Assembly: GCF_001282725.1 (NCBI RefSeq)
Contig: NZ_LN876583.1
Coordinates: 104,609-168,608, forward strand
DNA: 64,000 nt
Direction: 5' to 3'
Source: Inediibacterium massiliense
GTDB lineage: Bacteria; Bacillota; Clostridia; Peptostreptococcales; Thermotaleaceae
The position numbers were made by a program, and so were the translations under genes. The notes beneath the pieces are model-generated. The model was given only the letters and a program-made list of their open reading frames with translations, was not told where the DNA came from and made no database searches. Positions within the stretch are counted from its first letter, which is position 1; the number at the start of each line of letters is the position of its first letter. This document shows, in pieces, positions 15,909 to 24,083 of this stretch.

Positions 15909-17472
15909 CTTTTTCTTCCTCCCCTATAGCTACCGTTGTATCTCTTAGTCTATCATTGTCCCTCCTATGTAAAAATTCAGGTCTTTTTTTCATAAATCGA
16001 AGAGGTGCTCGAATCAATACATCTTTAAAATCCTTAAATGTAGTTTCCGTAGCTACAAATGGACTTAAATATGGAACTCCAAAGCTCTTTAAATTACATA
16101 AATGAATTAATATAATAATCAAACCTAATATAATCCCATATAATCCAAATACTCCTGCTAATATCATAAGAGAAAATCTGAGTATGCGAAAAGCAATAGC
16201 AAAGCTATAGTTTGGAGTTGTATAAGCAGCCATTGCTGTAAGTGCTACAACAATCACCATCAAAGGACTTACAATTCCAGCTTGAACTGCCGCTTGACCT
16301 AACACCAACCCCCCTACAATCCCAATGGTTGATCCTATAGGTCCTGGAAGCCTGACTCCAGCTTCTCTTAATAGTTCTAAAGAACCCTCCATAATAAATG
16401 TTTCAATAAATGCAGGAAAAGGTACATTCATTCTACTTCCAGCTACATACAAAGCCAGATCTGTAGGTAGCATTCCAGGATGATAAGAAGTAATAGCTAT
16501 ATAAAGACTTGGAAGAAACAATGCAAATACAATAGATATAAACCTTAAAATTCTTAAAGCAGATGCAATCAAAAACCTTTCACTATAATCCTCTGGAGAT
16601 TGTAATAAAGTAACAATGGTTGCAGGAATCAAAAGAACAAAAGGAGTATTATCTACAATAATAGCTACCCTTCCTTCTAATAATGCAGCCGAGACAACAT
16701 CTGGTCTTTGCGTATTCTGAATTTGGGGAAAAGGTGACTTCCACTGATCTTCTATAAATTGTTCTATGTATCCGCTTTCTAAAATGGCATCAATTTTAAT
16801 TTCATCCAATCTTTTTTTGACCTCTTTTAATATGTCTTTATTTACAATCTCTTCTATATATAAAATAGCTATATCTGTCTTTGATCTTTCTCCTATCTGC
16901 ATTTGTTTTATTTTGAATTTAGGATCACGAATTCTCCTTCTTACTAAAGCAGTATTAATTCTTAGTGTTTCTACAAATCCTTCTCTTGGTCCACGAATAA
17001 CTGTTTCTGTTGAAGGTTCACTAATAGATCGAAACTCCCATCCTTTTGAAGCAATAACAAAAAACTTGTCCCATTTGTCTACGATCAAAATCGTATCTCC
17101 ACAAAGAATTGTATCAATAGCTACATTCATATCATCAATCTCTTTTATATCTGCTACAGAAATAGATTGTTTTTTGATTTCTTCAAAAAGTTTTTCCTTC
17201 ATCAAATGAGGTTCTTTTAAAATATCAGAGGATAAAAGCATCAAACTTTTTAAAACATATTCCTGTAAAAGATCTTTGTTGGATATACCTTCTGCATATA
17301 CAAGTGCAAAATTCATTTTTTTATCTTTCATAGGTTGAAATTCTCTATAAATCACATCATCACAATTACTTAAAATTTCTTTGATTGTATCTAAATTTTT
17401 TTGGTAGTCTTCTTTAATTGGAATTTTTACTTTTTCTTCTTTAGGCTGAAATAAATCATCAAAAAAACTCAT
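15901..17472 (-). CDS. gerKA: spore germination protein A subunit (GerKA-type)
   Basis: This is the A subunit of the germinant receptor in the spore inner membrane, 523 residues long. The N-terminal soluble half includes GDTILIVDKWDKFFVIASKG and SEPSTETVIRGPREGFVETL. The C-terminal half has about five to six membrane helices (LYIAITSYHPGMLPTDLALY; GGLVLGQAAVQAGIVSPLMV). Length and motifs are those of the GerA family. Start ATG has AAGGAGC 9 nt upstream. First of three overlapping receptor genes, preceded by a 72-residue membrane protein gene 19 bp upstream. Confidence 0.94.
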   Translation of the reverse strand: MSFFDDLFQPKEEKVKIPIKEDYQKNLDTIKEILSNCDDVIYREFQPMKDKKMNFALVYAEGISNKDLLQEYVLKSLMLLSSDILKEPHLMKEKLFEEIKKQSISVADIKEIDDMNVAIDTILCGDTILIVDKWDKFFVIASKGWEFRSISEPSTETVIRGPREGFVETLRINTALVRRRIRDPKFKIKQMQIGERSKTDIAILYIEEIVNKDILKEVKKRLDEIKIDAILESGYIEQFIEDQWKSPFPQIQNTQRPDVVSAALLEGRVAIIVDNTPFVLLIPATIVTLLQSPEDYSERFLIASALRILRFISIVFALFLPSLYIAITSYHPGMLPTDLALYVAGSRMNVPFPAFIETFIMEGSLELLREAGVRLPGPIGSTIGIVGGLVLGQAAVQAGIVSPLMVIVVALTAMAAYTTPNYSFAIAFRILRFSLMILAGVFGLYGIILGLIIILIHLCNLKSFGVPYLSPFVATETTFKDFKDVLIRAPLRFMKKRPEFLHRRDNDRLRDTTVAIGEEEKDE

Positions 17473-17491
17473 AAGAAAATAGCTCCTTTCT

Positions 17492-17710
17492 TCATACTAT
17501 TTTAAGAACAATATAAACTCCTATTCCGCCTATAATATATACTAGCCCTACTCCTTTACAAATTTTTGCTTCCCTATATAATTTCTTCTTCTTTAAATTT
17601 TTACTATCTATCCATAAAGAAAAAAATCCTATCCCTAAAACTAAAAATACCAAATACAAAGAATAAATATCCTTTAGTTTTTCATAAAAATATAAAATTA
17701 TTTTTTCCAA
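17492..17710 (-). CDS. small two-helix membrane protein upstream of the germinant receptor
   Basis: This 72-residue protein has two membrane segments (about 16-33, YSLYLVFLVLGIGFFSLWI; about 52-70, GVGLVYIIGGIGVYIVLKIV), separated by a lysine-rich loop (DSKNLKKKKLYREAK). I do not recognise a named family with confidence. It is the first gene of the receptor operon by spacing (19 bp). Small membrane proteins (D subunits) are known in some ger operons, so an accessory receptor subunit is possible, but this is inference. The start ATG is preceded by GGGTGATGAAACTT. Confidence 0.6.
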   Translation of the reverse strand: MEKIILYFYEKLKDIYSLYLVFLVLGIGFFSLWIDSKNLKKKKLYREAKICKGVGLVYIIGGIGVYIVLKIV

Positions 17711-17772
17711 GTTTCATCACCCGCTTTTCAAAGTCTATAATATAATATTTACCTTTTTTGAAAGGGATATAC

Positions 17773-17799
17773 AAAAAAAGAACAGCATTTGCTGTTCCT
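17773..17799 (-). terminator. distal copy of the ispE terminator
   Basis: The hairpin GAACAGCATTTGCTGTTC is followed on the minus strand by seven T residues. It duplicates the hairpin at 18003-18030, and the two copies bracket repeat element 2. Confidence 0.75.
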
Positions 17800-17825
17800 C
17801 AAACTATTGGCAAACTATATTTTAG

Positions 17826-17992
17826 CAAAGTCATAAAATTCGAAACCATTATTGAGAATTTGTGAAAATATAGAATAAGTGAGAAAATCATTAGCATTAC
17901 ACTGTTTGAACATAGTGAGTTTGTAATGCTATTTTCGATCGTTTCTTCATATTTTCCAAATTTGAAAATTGGTTACATTTTTTATGACTTTG
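17826..17992. repeat. palindromic repeat element 2
   Basis: A 167-bp element bounded by CAAAGTCATAAAA and TTTTATGACTTTG, with the internal TAGCATTACA/TGTAATGCTA stem. It lacks the GGCGCC module of element 1. It is non-coding and lies between two copies of a terminator hairpin. It occupies most of the 323-bp gap between ispE and the 72-residue gene. Confidence 0.88.
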
Positions 17993-18002
17993 TATACAAG
18001 AT

Positions 18003-18030
18003 AAGGAACAGCATTTGCTGTTCCTTTTTT
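18003..18030 (-). terminator. ispE terminator, proximal copy
   Basis: The hairpin AGGAACAGCA/TGCTGTTCCT begins 4 bp after the ispE stop. It is preceded by an A-run but followed on the minus strand by a weak T-run; the strong T-run is on the distal copy at 17773-17799. Confidence 0.7.
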
Positions 18031-18033
18031 AAA

Positions 18034-18888
18034 TTATTCATTATATGTTTTTACAATATATACTTGATTATATATTTTACTTAAATTTTCATAAGCAGAT
18101 TTTGCTTTATTATAATCTTTGTAAATTCCAAACACCGTAGGACCACTTCCGCTCATTATACTTCCTAATGCTTGGTATTCTAACATCTTCTTTTTAATAT
18201 CTTTTATAATAGGATGCATACTTTCCGTTACAGGCTCTAATACATTACATAAATTTTCAGAAAGAATCTTTATATCTTTATTTTTTAGAGCCTCAATCAT
18301 AACTTCCGTCTTAGGATGATCTATAATTTGTTCTACATTTAAATTACCATATACACTAGCCGTTGAAACACTTATATTAGGTTTACATAAAACAATCCAT
18401 TCCTGAAATCCTTGTATAGAAGTTAATTTTTCTCCTATTCCCTCTGCAAGGGCTGCTCCTCCCAAAATACAAAATGGAACATCTGCCCCTAAATTCACCC
18501 CTAAATCCATCAATTCTTTTTTGGTAGCTTTAAGATTAAAAAGTTCATTCATTCCAATCATAACTGCTGCTGCATCTGTACTTCCACCTGCCAGTCCTGC
18601 TGCTACAGGAATATTTTTATGAATGTAAATTTCAATCCCTTGTTTAATACCAAAATGATGAATCATAAGCTGTGCTGCCTTATATGCAATATTCCCTTCA
18701 TGATTGGGTATATATTCACAATTTGAATTTAAAATAATTCCATTTTTAATAATTTTCAAACTAATTTCATCATATAAATCGATTTGCTGCATAATCATCT
18801 TCACTTCATGATATCCGTCTTCTCTTCTTTTTAGAACATCTAGTGATAAATTGATTTTTGCTCTTCCTTTTATTTCTAATTTTTCCAT
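18034..18888 (-). CDS. ispE: 4-diphosphocytidyl-2-C-methyl-D-erythritol kinase
   Basis: This GHMP kinase phosphorylates CDP-ME in the non-mevalonate isoprenoid pathway. The 284 residues show the family opening GRAKINLSLDVLKRREDGYH, the ATP-binding glycine loop PVAAGLAGGSTDAAA near residue 92 and the C-terminal MSGSGPTVFGIY. ATG at 18888 is preferred: the upstream GTG at 18897 is itself inside the ribosome site GAGGTG. It follows the sipL homologue in the same direction, separated by repeat element 3; the sipL-ispE neighbourhood is also known in Clostridioides difficile. Confidence 0.95.
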   Translation of the reverse strand: MEKLEIKGRAKINLSLDVLKRREDGYHEVKMIMQQIDLYDEISLKIIKNGIILNSNCEYIPNHEGNIAYKAAQLMIHHFGIKQGIEIYIHKNIPVAAGLAGGSTDAAAVMIGMNELFNLKATKKELMDLGVNLGADVPFCILGGAALAEGIGEKLTSIQGFQEWIVLCKPNISVSTASVYGNLNVEQIIDHPKTEVMIEALKNKDIKILSENLCNVLEPVTESMHPIIKDIKKKMLEYQALGSIMSGSGPTVFGIYKDYNKAKSAYENLSKIYNQVYIVKTYNE

Positions 18889-18954
18889 TTTACTCACCTC
18901 TTTTGTTCTTTCGTATTATTTTATCATTTTTTCCGTATCATTGTACATAAAATA

Positions 18955-18979
18955 AAAAAGCCTATAAGTTTATAGGCTC
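18955..18979 (-). terminator. distal copy of the sipL terminator
   Basis: The hairpin AGCCTATAAGTTTATAGGCT is followed on the minus strand by a T-run. The diverged second copy lies at 19134-19160, beyond repeat element 3. Confidence 0.75.
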
Positions 18980-19004
18980 TGACTGCTGACAAAGTATATT
19001 GTAG

Positions 19005-19124
19005 CAAAGTCATAAAATTCGCAAGCTCATGGCGCCAACGAAATCTTTTCATTTCATTCAATATTTCCGTTGCTTAAAATTCGGAACAATTATTGAGAAT
19101 TTAGTGACGTTTTTTATGACTTTG
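19005..19124. repeat. palindromic repeat element 3 (rearranged copy)
   Basis: A 120-bp copy with the standard CAAAGTCATAAAA/TTTTATGACTTTG ends. Inside, the TAGCATTACA stem is missing, and the GGCGCCAACGAAAT...TTTCCGTTGCTTA module is present in the opposite orientation to element 1. Flanked by two copies of the sipL terminator hairpin. Confidence 0.85.
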
Positions 19125-19133
19125 TCTACAAAC

Positions 19134-19160
19134 TTAAGCCTATAAGTTCATAGGCTTTTA
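19134..19160 (-). terminator. sipL terminator, proximal copy
   Basis: The hairpin AAGCCTATAAGTTCATAGGCTT lies 11 bp after the sipL stop. One arm base differs from the distal copy at 18955-18979. Confidence 0.65.
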
Positions 19161-19170
19161 AACTAAGTTT

Positions 19171-20745
19171 TTAAAACTCATATACAAAAGTTTTTTGAAT
19201 CACAATCTGATCTCCAGGATAAATAGAATCTGCCTTTTCAATATGATTGGTTTCAATCAATTCCTCCACAGTGGTATTATATCTCTTAGCAATCTTCCAA
19301 ATTGTATCTCCTGGTTGTACATAATATATAGTAATACTTGGTCTTTTGCTCATATCTACTTTTTCATCTAATTCTTGTGCATCTACAATAACTTCTATTT
19401 TCATTTTTTCTTTCACTGTACAATTGGCTCCTATGTTGATTCTTACTTCTATTTGTTCTGGATTAATTAAACTATAATCTATATCATAAGTATGTAGTTC
19501 TACTTCTGCCTCCATGTTTTCCTTTGCTTTAGGAATTTCCACAAAGTGTCTAAAAGGAATTTCTTGTGCAAAATTCTTGACTCCCTTTTCTTCATCTTGA
19601 CATAAATACAATACATTTGTTTCTAAAACACCTTCTATGATTACTTTTTCATCATTTAAAGTCATATCTGTCATGACAGGCCTTGCATTCACATGAAGCA
19701 CCTTCAAAATTTGTAATGCATCGTCAGGTATATCTAGCATTTCTTTTACAATCACATTTGCTGTATTATCGCCTACTTTTTCATAAAAGAAAACAGGTTT
19801 TTTATCTATTTTTAAAACCTTTGTTGGAGAATATGCATCCACTAAAACTTCGTTTTGTTCTATCTCACTTACTACTGCATCAATCTTAATTACAGCTTCT
19901 ACTTCTACGATTCTTTTATCTCCATCTACATTTTCTTTGATCTCTGTATATACTTCATCTCCTTTTAACTTAATTTTGCTTTCCATATCCTTCATAGCAT
20001 TGGGGATTTCAACAAAATGAGTAAAAGGAACTTCATTTCTCATTATACATAAAGAATTCTTTTCATCATCTCCAACATACAAAGTATTGATTTTAACTAC
20101 TCCACCTACAATAACCTTTCCGTCTGTAACCTGCCTTTCTTTTTCTACAGGATAAGCATCACATTTTACGATTTCTAAGATATCTGGCATACTTTCATCA
20201 ATTTCAATTTTTTCTCTTACCATAGTCTCAGATTGGTTTGATCCTACTAGATCTTCATAATATATATTTTCTTTTAAAACCTGTACATCTTCTAAACCTT
20301 CTATCTTTCTAAGTACTTCCATTTTCGTAGTATCCATGCTTTTTCCTTCTAAATCCACAACTGCTTTAATCCCTATTTTTCTTTCATTGACTATATAAGA
20401 ATCAATATGTTCTATAAAGGCACGAATATCCGTTCTCATATTAGGCTCTGTAGCTGGAATATCCATACTTTGATTAAAGCCTGCACTAGCATTCATGCCA
20501 TACACAGGATACTCCCCTGTATCTGCAACATAAAGTATTTTAAAATTTATGACACCCTCTATGTTCACTTTATCCTTAAGAATTTCTTTTCCTGTAATAC
20601 TAATATCACCATCTACAGATATAATTCTTGAAATATCAGGTTTTATATCCGGCACTAATATTTCTCCCTCTACAAGTGCTTGTGTATCCCCTCCACCAAT
20701 TACTTGATCTATCTTTAGTAAATCTCTCATTAATTCCATAGCCAT
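19171..20745 (-). CDS. sipL: SipL-like spore envelope protein (DUF3794/SPOCS repeats + LysM)
   Basis: The 524 residues contain three DUF3794/SPOCS repeats (about 1-150, 165-300, 315-450; each with an ALVEGEILVPDIKPDI- or ESMPDILEIVKCDAYP-like opening) and a C-terminal LysM domain (about 475-520; YYVQPGDTIWKIAKRYNTTV). Length and architecture match SipL, the C. difficile protein that binds SpoIVA and is needed for spore coat localisation around the forespore. The start is firm: GGAGGAGG lies 7 nt upstream of ATG. Downstream are its terminator copies and ispE. Expression in the mother cell under sigma-E is expected from the family; no promoter was assigned. Confidence 0.9.
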   Translation of the reverse strand: MAMELMRDLLKIDQVIGGGDTQALVEGEILVPDIKPDISRIISVDGDISITGKEILKDKVNIEGVINFKILYVADTGEYPVYGMNASAGFNQSMDIPATEPNMRTDIRAFIEHIDSYIVNERKIGIKAVVDLEGKSMDTTKMEVLRKIEGLEDVQVLKENIYYEDLVGSNQSETMVREKIEIDESMPDILEIVKCDAYPVEKERQVTDGKVIVGGVVKINTLYVGDDEKNSLCIMRNEVPFTHFVEIPNAMKDMESKIKLKGDEVYTEIKENVDGDKRIVEVEAVIKIDAVVSEIEQNEVLVDAYSPTKVLKIDKKPVFFYEKVGDNTANVIVKEMLDIPDDALQILKVLHVNARPVMTDMTLNDEKVIIEGVLETNVLYLCQDEEKGVKNFAQEIPFRHFVEIPKAKENMEAEVELHTYDIDYSLINPEQIEVRINIGANCTVKEKMKIEVIVDAQELDEKVDMSKRPSITIYYVQPGDTIWKIAKRYNTTVEELIETNHIEKADSIYPGDQIVIQKTFVYEF

Positions 20746-20823
20746 TGATTTTCCTCCTCCTTTAGTCCCTAAATCACACTACTATTTATCTCTTTCTATA
20801 CTTATGATGAAGTACATAAAAAA

Positions 20824-20853
20824 AGAAGTGAAAAATAAATTTTTCACTTCTTT
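20824..20853 (-). terminator. argH terminator
   Basis: The stem GAAGTGAAAAAT/ATTTTTCACTTC overlaps the argH stop codon. On the minus strand it is followed by seven T residues. Confidence 0.85.
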
Positions 20854-22220
20854 TTTAGAAATTTCTCTCCTTCTATAATCATTCTCTCAACATTTTCTTT
20901 AGCAGGAGATCCTTGTGACTTCTTTGATTCTATACAATTTTCTATTTTAATCACTTCAAAAATATCTTCTGTAAATACATTTGAAAATCCTTTCAATTCT
21001 TTTAGTGTTAAATCTTCAATATTCTTACTCGCCTCAATACAATAAAGAACTATTTTCCCTACTATTTCATGAGCACTCCTAAAAGCTACTTCTTTTTTCA
21101 CAAGATAATCTGCTACATCTGTAGCATTCATAAATCCTTCTTTTGTATTCTTTTTCATCACATCTTTATTTACCTTCATTGTTAAAATCATTTCATTAAA
21201 AATATCAATACAAATGCTTACAGTTTCAATGGTATCAAATAAGGGAATTTTGTCTTCTTGCATATCTTTATTATAAGCTAGGGGTAGTGCTTTCATAATG
21301 GTCAATATATTGAATAGATTGCCATAAATCCTACCTGTTTTCCCCCTAATTAGCTCTGCTACATCAGGATTTTTCTTCTGTGGCATAATACTGCTCCCTG
21401 TACTATAAGCATCATCTAGCTCTATAAAGTTAAATTCAGCACTATTCCAAATAATCAATTCTTCGCAAAATCTGCTAAGGTGCATCATAACCAATGACAT
21501 ATCACTCATAAATTCAATAATAAAATCTCTATCACTTACTGCATCTAGTGAGTTTTCACATATATGAAAAAATCCAAGCTCTTCTTTTAAAAATTCTAAA
21601 TCTGTATGATAAGTAGTTCCTGCCAAAGCTCCTGCCCCTAGAGGCATCACGTTGACTCTTTCATAGCAATCTTTTAGTCTTAAATAGTCTCTTTTAAACA
21701 TTTGAAAATATGCCATCATATGATATCCCAAGGTAATAGGTTGTGCTCTTTGAAGATGTGTATACCCTGGCATAATCGTACTTATATGTTCTTTTGAAAG
21801 TAATACGAAAGTATTTAATAAATTTTTTAGTTTTTTAGAAATGCTATCCATTTCATCTTTTAGATATAATCTTAGATCTACTGCCACCTGATCATTTCTA
21901 CTTCTTGCTGTATGAAGTTTTTTTCCTACTTCTCCAATACGATCCGTAAGAAATTTTTCAATGTTCATATGAATATCTTCATAGGCTGTTTGAAATATTA
22001 TTTTTCCTTCCTCAATATCTTTTAAAATCTCTTGTAGTCCTTTTATAATCTTTTGTCCTTCTTCTTCTGTAATAATATTTGAATGCTTTAGCATTTTTGC
22101 ATGAGCGATACTTCCTATAATATCATGCTTATAAAGTTTTTGATCAAAAGATATAGATGCATTAAATTCATCTACAATACTTGCTGTATTTTTTAAAAAA
22201 CGTCCTCCCCATAGCTTCAT
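20844..22220 (-). CDS. argH: argininosuccinate lyase
   Basis: It cleaves argininosuccinate to arginine and fumarate, the last step of arginine synthesis. The 458 residues of this start show the fumarase/lyase signature GSSIMPQKKNPDVAELIRGK near residue 280, TARSRNDQVAVDLRLY near 107 and MPGYTHLQRAQP near 155. The ATG at 22220 (MKLWGGRF, the normal family N-terminus) is chosen over an in-frame start 11 codons upstream, because AAAGGAGAG, which lies in the last argG codons, is correctly spaced. The gene begins 4 bp after the argG stop, so the two are translationally coupled. Confidence 0.96.
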   Translation of the reverse strand: MKLWGGRFLKNTASIVDEFNASISFDQKLYKHDIIGSIAHAKMLKHSNIITEEEGQKIIKGLQEILKDIEEGKIIFQTAYEDIHMNIEKFLTDRIGEVGKKLHTARSRNDQVAVDLRLYLKDEMDSISKKLKNLLNTFVLLSKEHISTIMPGYTHLQRAQPITLGYHMMAYFQMFKRDYLRLKDCYERVNVMPLGAGALAGTTYHTDLEFLKEELGFFHICENSLDAVSDRDFIIEFMSDMSLVMMHLSRFCEELIIWNSAEFNFIELDDAYSTGSSIMPQKKNPDVAELIRGKTGRIYGNLFNILTIMKALPLAYNKDMQEDKIPLFDTIETVSICIDIFNEMILTMKVNKDVMKKNTKEGFMNATDVADYLVKKEVAFRSAHEIVGKIVLYCIEASKNIEDLTLKELKGFSNVFTEDIFEVIKIENCIESKKSQGSPAKENVERMIIEGEKFLKKK

Positions 22221-22224
22221 GTTT

Positions 22225-23442
22225 TTATTTCTCTCCTTTTGAGTTTTTTTCATTCATCAAAGCACGGATTGTCAAAGGCAGTGAAAATAAGTTAATAAAA
22301 CCTTCTGCATCCTTTTGATTATACACATGATCTTCTCCAAAGGTTACAAATTCTTCATTATACAATGAATAAGGTGAATAAGATGCAACGGGCGTGCAAT
22401 TTCCTTTATAAAGTTTCATTTTCACCTTTCCACTCACACACTCTTGCGTACTATCCACAAATTTAGATAATGCAAGTCTAAGAGGCGTAAACCACAATCC
22501 ATCATAAACAAGCTGTGCATACTTTTGTGCTACTATTTTTTTATAATTTAAAGTATCTCTATCTAAAGTAAGCTTCTCTAGTGCTTGATGTGCTTTAAAA
22601 AGCACCGTCCCTCCTGGTGTTTCATAGATTCCACGGGATTTCATACCTACTAATCTATTTTCAATAATATCAATCATTCCTACTCCATTCTCACCAGCTA
22701 ATTGATTGAGTAGTTTCATCATAATTACTGGATCATAATCTCTTTCATTTATTTTTACAGGAATTCCTTTTTCAAACTCTATTTCTACAAAAGTAGGTAC
22801 ATCAGGAGCATTTTTAGGAGATACACTCATCATATATATACTCTCATCATGCTCATTCCATGGATTTTCCAAATTTCCTCCCTCGTGACTGATATGCCAT
22901 ATATTTTGATCCCTACTATAAATTTTTTCTTTTGTAACCCCAATTTGAATATTATGCTTTTTTGCATATTCAATACAATCTTCTCTAGATTTTAAATCCC
23001 ACATTCTCCAAGGAGCAATAATTTTAAGATGAGGATCTAACGCTTTAATGGTGGCTTCAAAACGAACTTGATCATTTCCCTTACCTGTAGCACCATGAGC
23101 AATGGCAATAGCCCCCTCCTTTTGGGCTATCTCAACTAGTTTTTTTGCAATCAATGGTCTAGCAAAAGATGTACCCAATAAATAATCATCTTCATATACG
23201 GCAGATGCCTTAAGAGTTGGAAAAATATAATCCGTAATAAACTCTTCTACAACATCAATTACATAAACATTTACAGCTCCTGTTGCTAATGCTTTCTTCT
23301 TTACTTCCTCAAAATCTTCTTGTTGACCTACATTGACACATACAGCAATCACATCCATTCCATGTGTTTCCTTTAGCCAAGTAAGAATAACAGATGTATC
23401 CAATCCTCCAGAATATGCTAAAACTGCTTTTTCTTTTTTCAA
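22225..23442 (-). CDS. argG: argininosuccinate synthase
   Basis: It joins citrulline and aspartate with ATP to form argininosuccinate. It is 405 residues, the normal length. The N-terminal PP-loop is [34 protein letters not shown] near residue 115 and [19 protein letters not shown] near 175 are family signatures. It leads the argG-argH operon. The upstream gap contains several TGAATA/TATTCA half sites that could bind an ArgR repressor. Start ATG has AAAGGGGAAATTC upstream. Confidence 0.97.
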   Translation of the reverse strand: MKKEKAVLAYSGGLDTSVILTWLKETHGMDVIAVCVNVGQQEDFEEVKKKALATGAVNVYVIDVVEEFITDYIFPTLKASAVYEDDYLLGTSFARPLIAKKLVEIAQKEGAIAIAHGATGKGNDQVRFEATIKALDPHLKIIAPWRMWDLKSREDCIEYAKKHNIQIGVTKEKIYSRDQNIWHISHEGGNLENPWNEHDESIYMMSVSPKNAPDVPTFVEIEFEKGIPVKINERDYDPVIMMKLLNQLAGENGVGMIDIIENRLVGMKSRGIYETPGGTVLFKAHQALEKLTLDRDTLNYKKIVAQKYAQLVYDGLWFTPLRLALSKFVDSTQECVSGKVKMKLYKGNCTPVASYSPYSLYNEEFVTFGEDHVYNQKDAEGFINLFSLPLTIRALMNEKNSKGEK

Positions 23443-23470
23443 ATGAATTTCCCCTTTCTAATTTATATAT

Positions 23471-23538
23471 TGAATATATTATAACAAAAATTTATAATTA
23501 TTCAACATATTTATTCAGATTATTTTATAATTATTCAC
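23471..23538. promoter_or_regulatory. candidate ArgR half-site cluster upstream of argG
   Basis: A TGAATA (23471-23476) and three TATTCA-type half sites (ending at about 23504, 23516 and 23537) occur in an AT-rich 70-bp stretch. ARG boxes are built from such half sites. The DNA is very AT-rich, so chance is a real alternative. Confidence 0.4.
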
Positions 23539-23558
23539 AAGCGTTAAGATATAAATAA

Positions 23559-23586
23559 AAAAAGATGAAAGCAAATGCTTTCATCT
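23559..23586 (-). terminator. veg terminator
   Basis: The perfect stem GATGAAAGCA/TGCTTTCATC is followed by a T-run on the minus strand. A second hairpin, CCTTCTGG/CCAGAAGG (23601-23622), lies between it and the veg stop and may act with it. Confidence 0.8.
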
Positions 23587-23600
23587 CAAAAAACAAAATA

Positions 23601-23622
23601 CCTTCTGGCTTCCCCAGAAGGT
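23601..23622 (-). terminator. second hairpin downstream of veg
   Basis: CCTTCTGG/CCAGAAGG with a short loop, 9 bp after the veg stop. The minus-strand T-run after it is weak (TATTTTGTTTTTT). Confidence 0.5.
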
Positions 23623-23630
23623 TATTATCG

Positions 23631-23897
23631 TTAACTAGCTTGGATTTTTTTGTCATTGTTGCATAAGGTAATTTCAACTGTTTCTGTAAGTATATCTGAA
23701 TAGCTGTAGGAAACTCTTCTTACCGTATTATATCCACCGTCTATACACACTACAAAGATGTCAGGGTAAGTTTCTTCAAGAATACCTTCTTTTACGCAGA
23801 TCTTCTTTCTTCCTTTGTTGGCTTTTAATCTTACTTTTTCCCCAACAAGGTGTTCTACATCTCTTTTGATCCTAGCCAAATCATTCTTTTGAGCCAT
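23631..23897 (-). CDS. veg: Veg protein
   Basis: This is an 88-residue small basic protein of the Veg/DUF1021 family (AQKNDLARIKRDVEHLVGEK; RVSYSYSDILTETVEI). In Bacillus, Veg stimulates biofilm matrix gene expression; the role in Clostridia is not established. ATG at 23897 is chosen because AAGGTGATTCA precedes it and the conserved sequence begins there; a start 12 codons earlier would add a non-conserved tail. It is monocistronic, with terminators on its downstream side. Confidence 0.92.
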   Translation of the reverse strand: MAQKNDLARIKRDVEHLVGEKVRLKANKGRKKICVKEGILEETYPDIFVVCIDGGYNTVRRVSYSYSDILTETVEITLCNNDKKIQAS

Positions 23898-24061
23898 TGA
23901 ATCACCTTCTTTCACATAATACAATACTATCATATCATATTACAGAACAATTGTCAAACACTTGACCTATTATTATATAATGGATATTTAATATTGTCAA
24001 TAAACGTTTTAAGTTCCACAAGGAAAACATTTGCACTTTCATGTCCATACTACACGAAAAT

Positions 24062-24083
24062 AGAAGAACACTTAGTTCTTCTA
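24062..24083 (-). terminator. terminator after the amidase part of the split gene
   Basis: AGAAGAAC and GTTCTTCT arms overlap the end of the amidase reading frame. On the minus strand the hairpin is followed by ATTTTC. Moderate strength. Confidence 0.6.

Noticed and set aside
16766..17209. 147-codon plus-strand ORF
   Set aside because: It is antisense to gerKA, with no ribosome site and no family resemblance.
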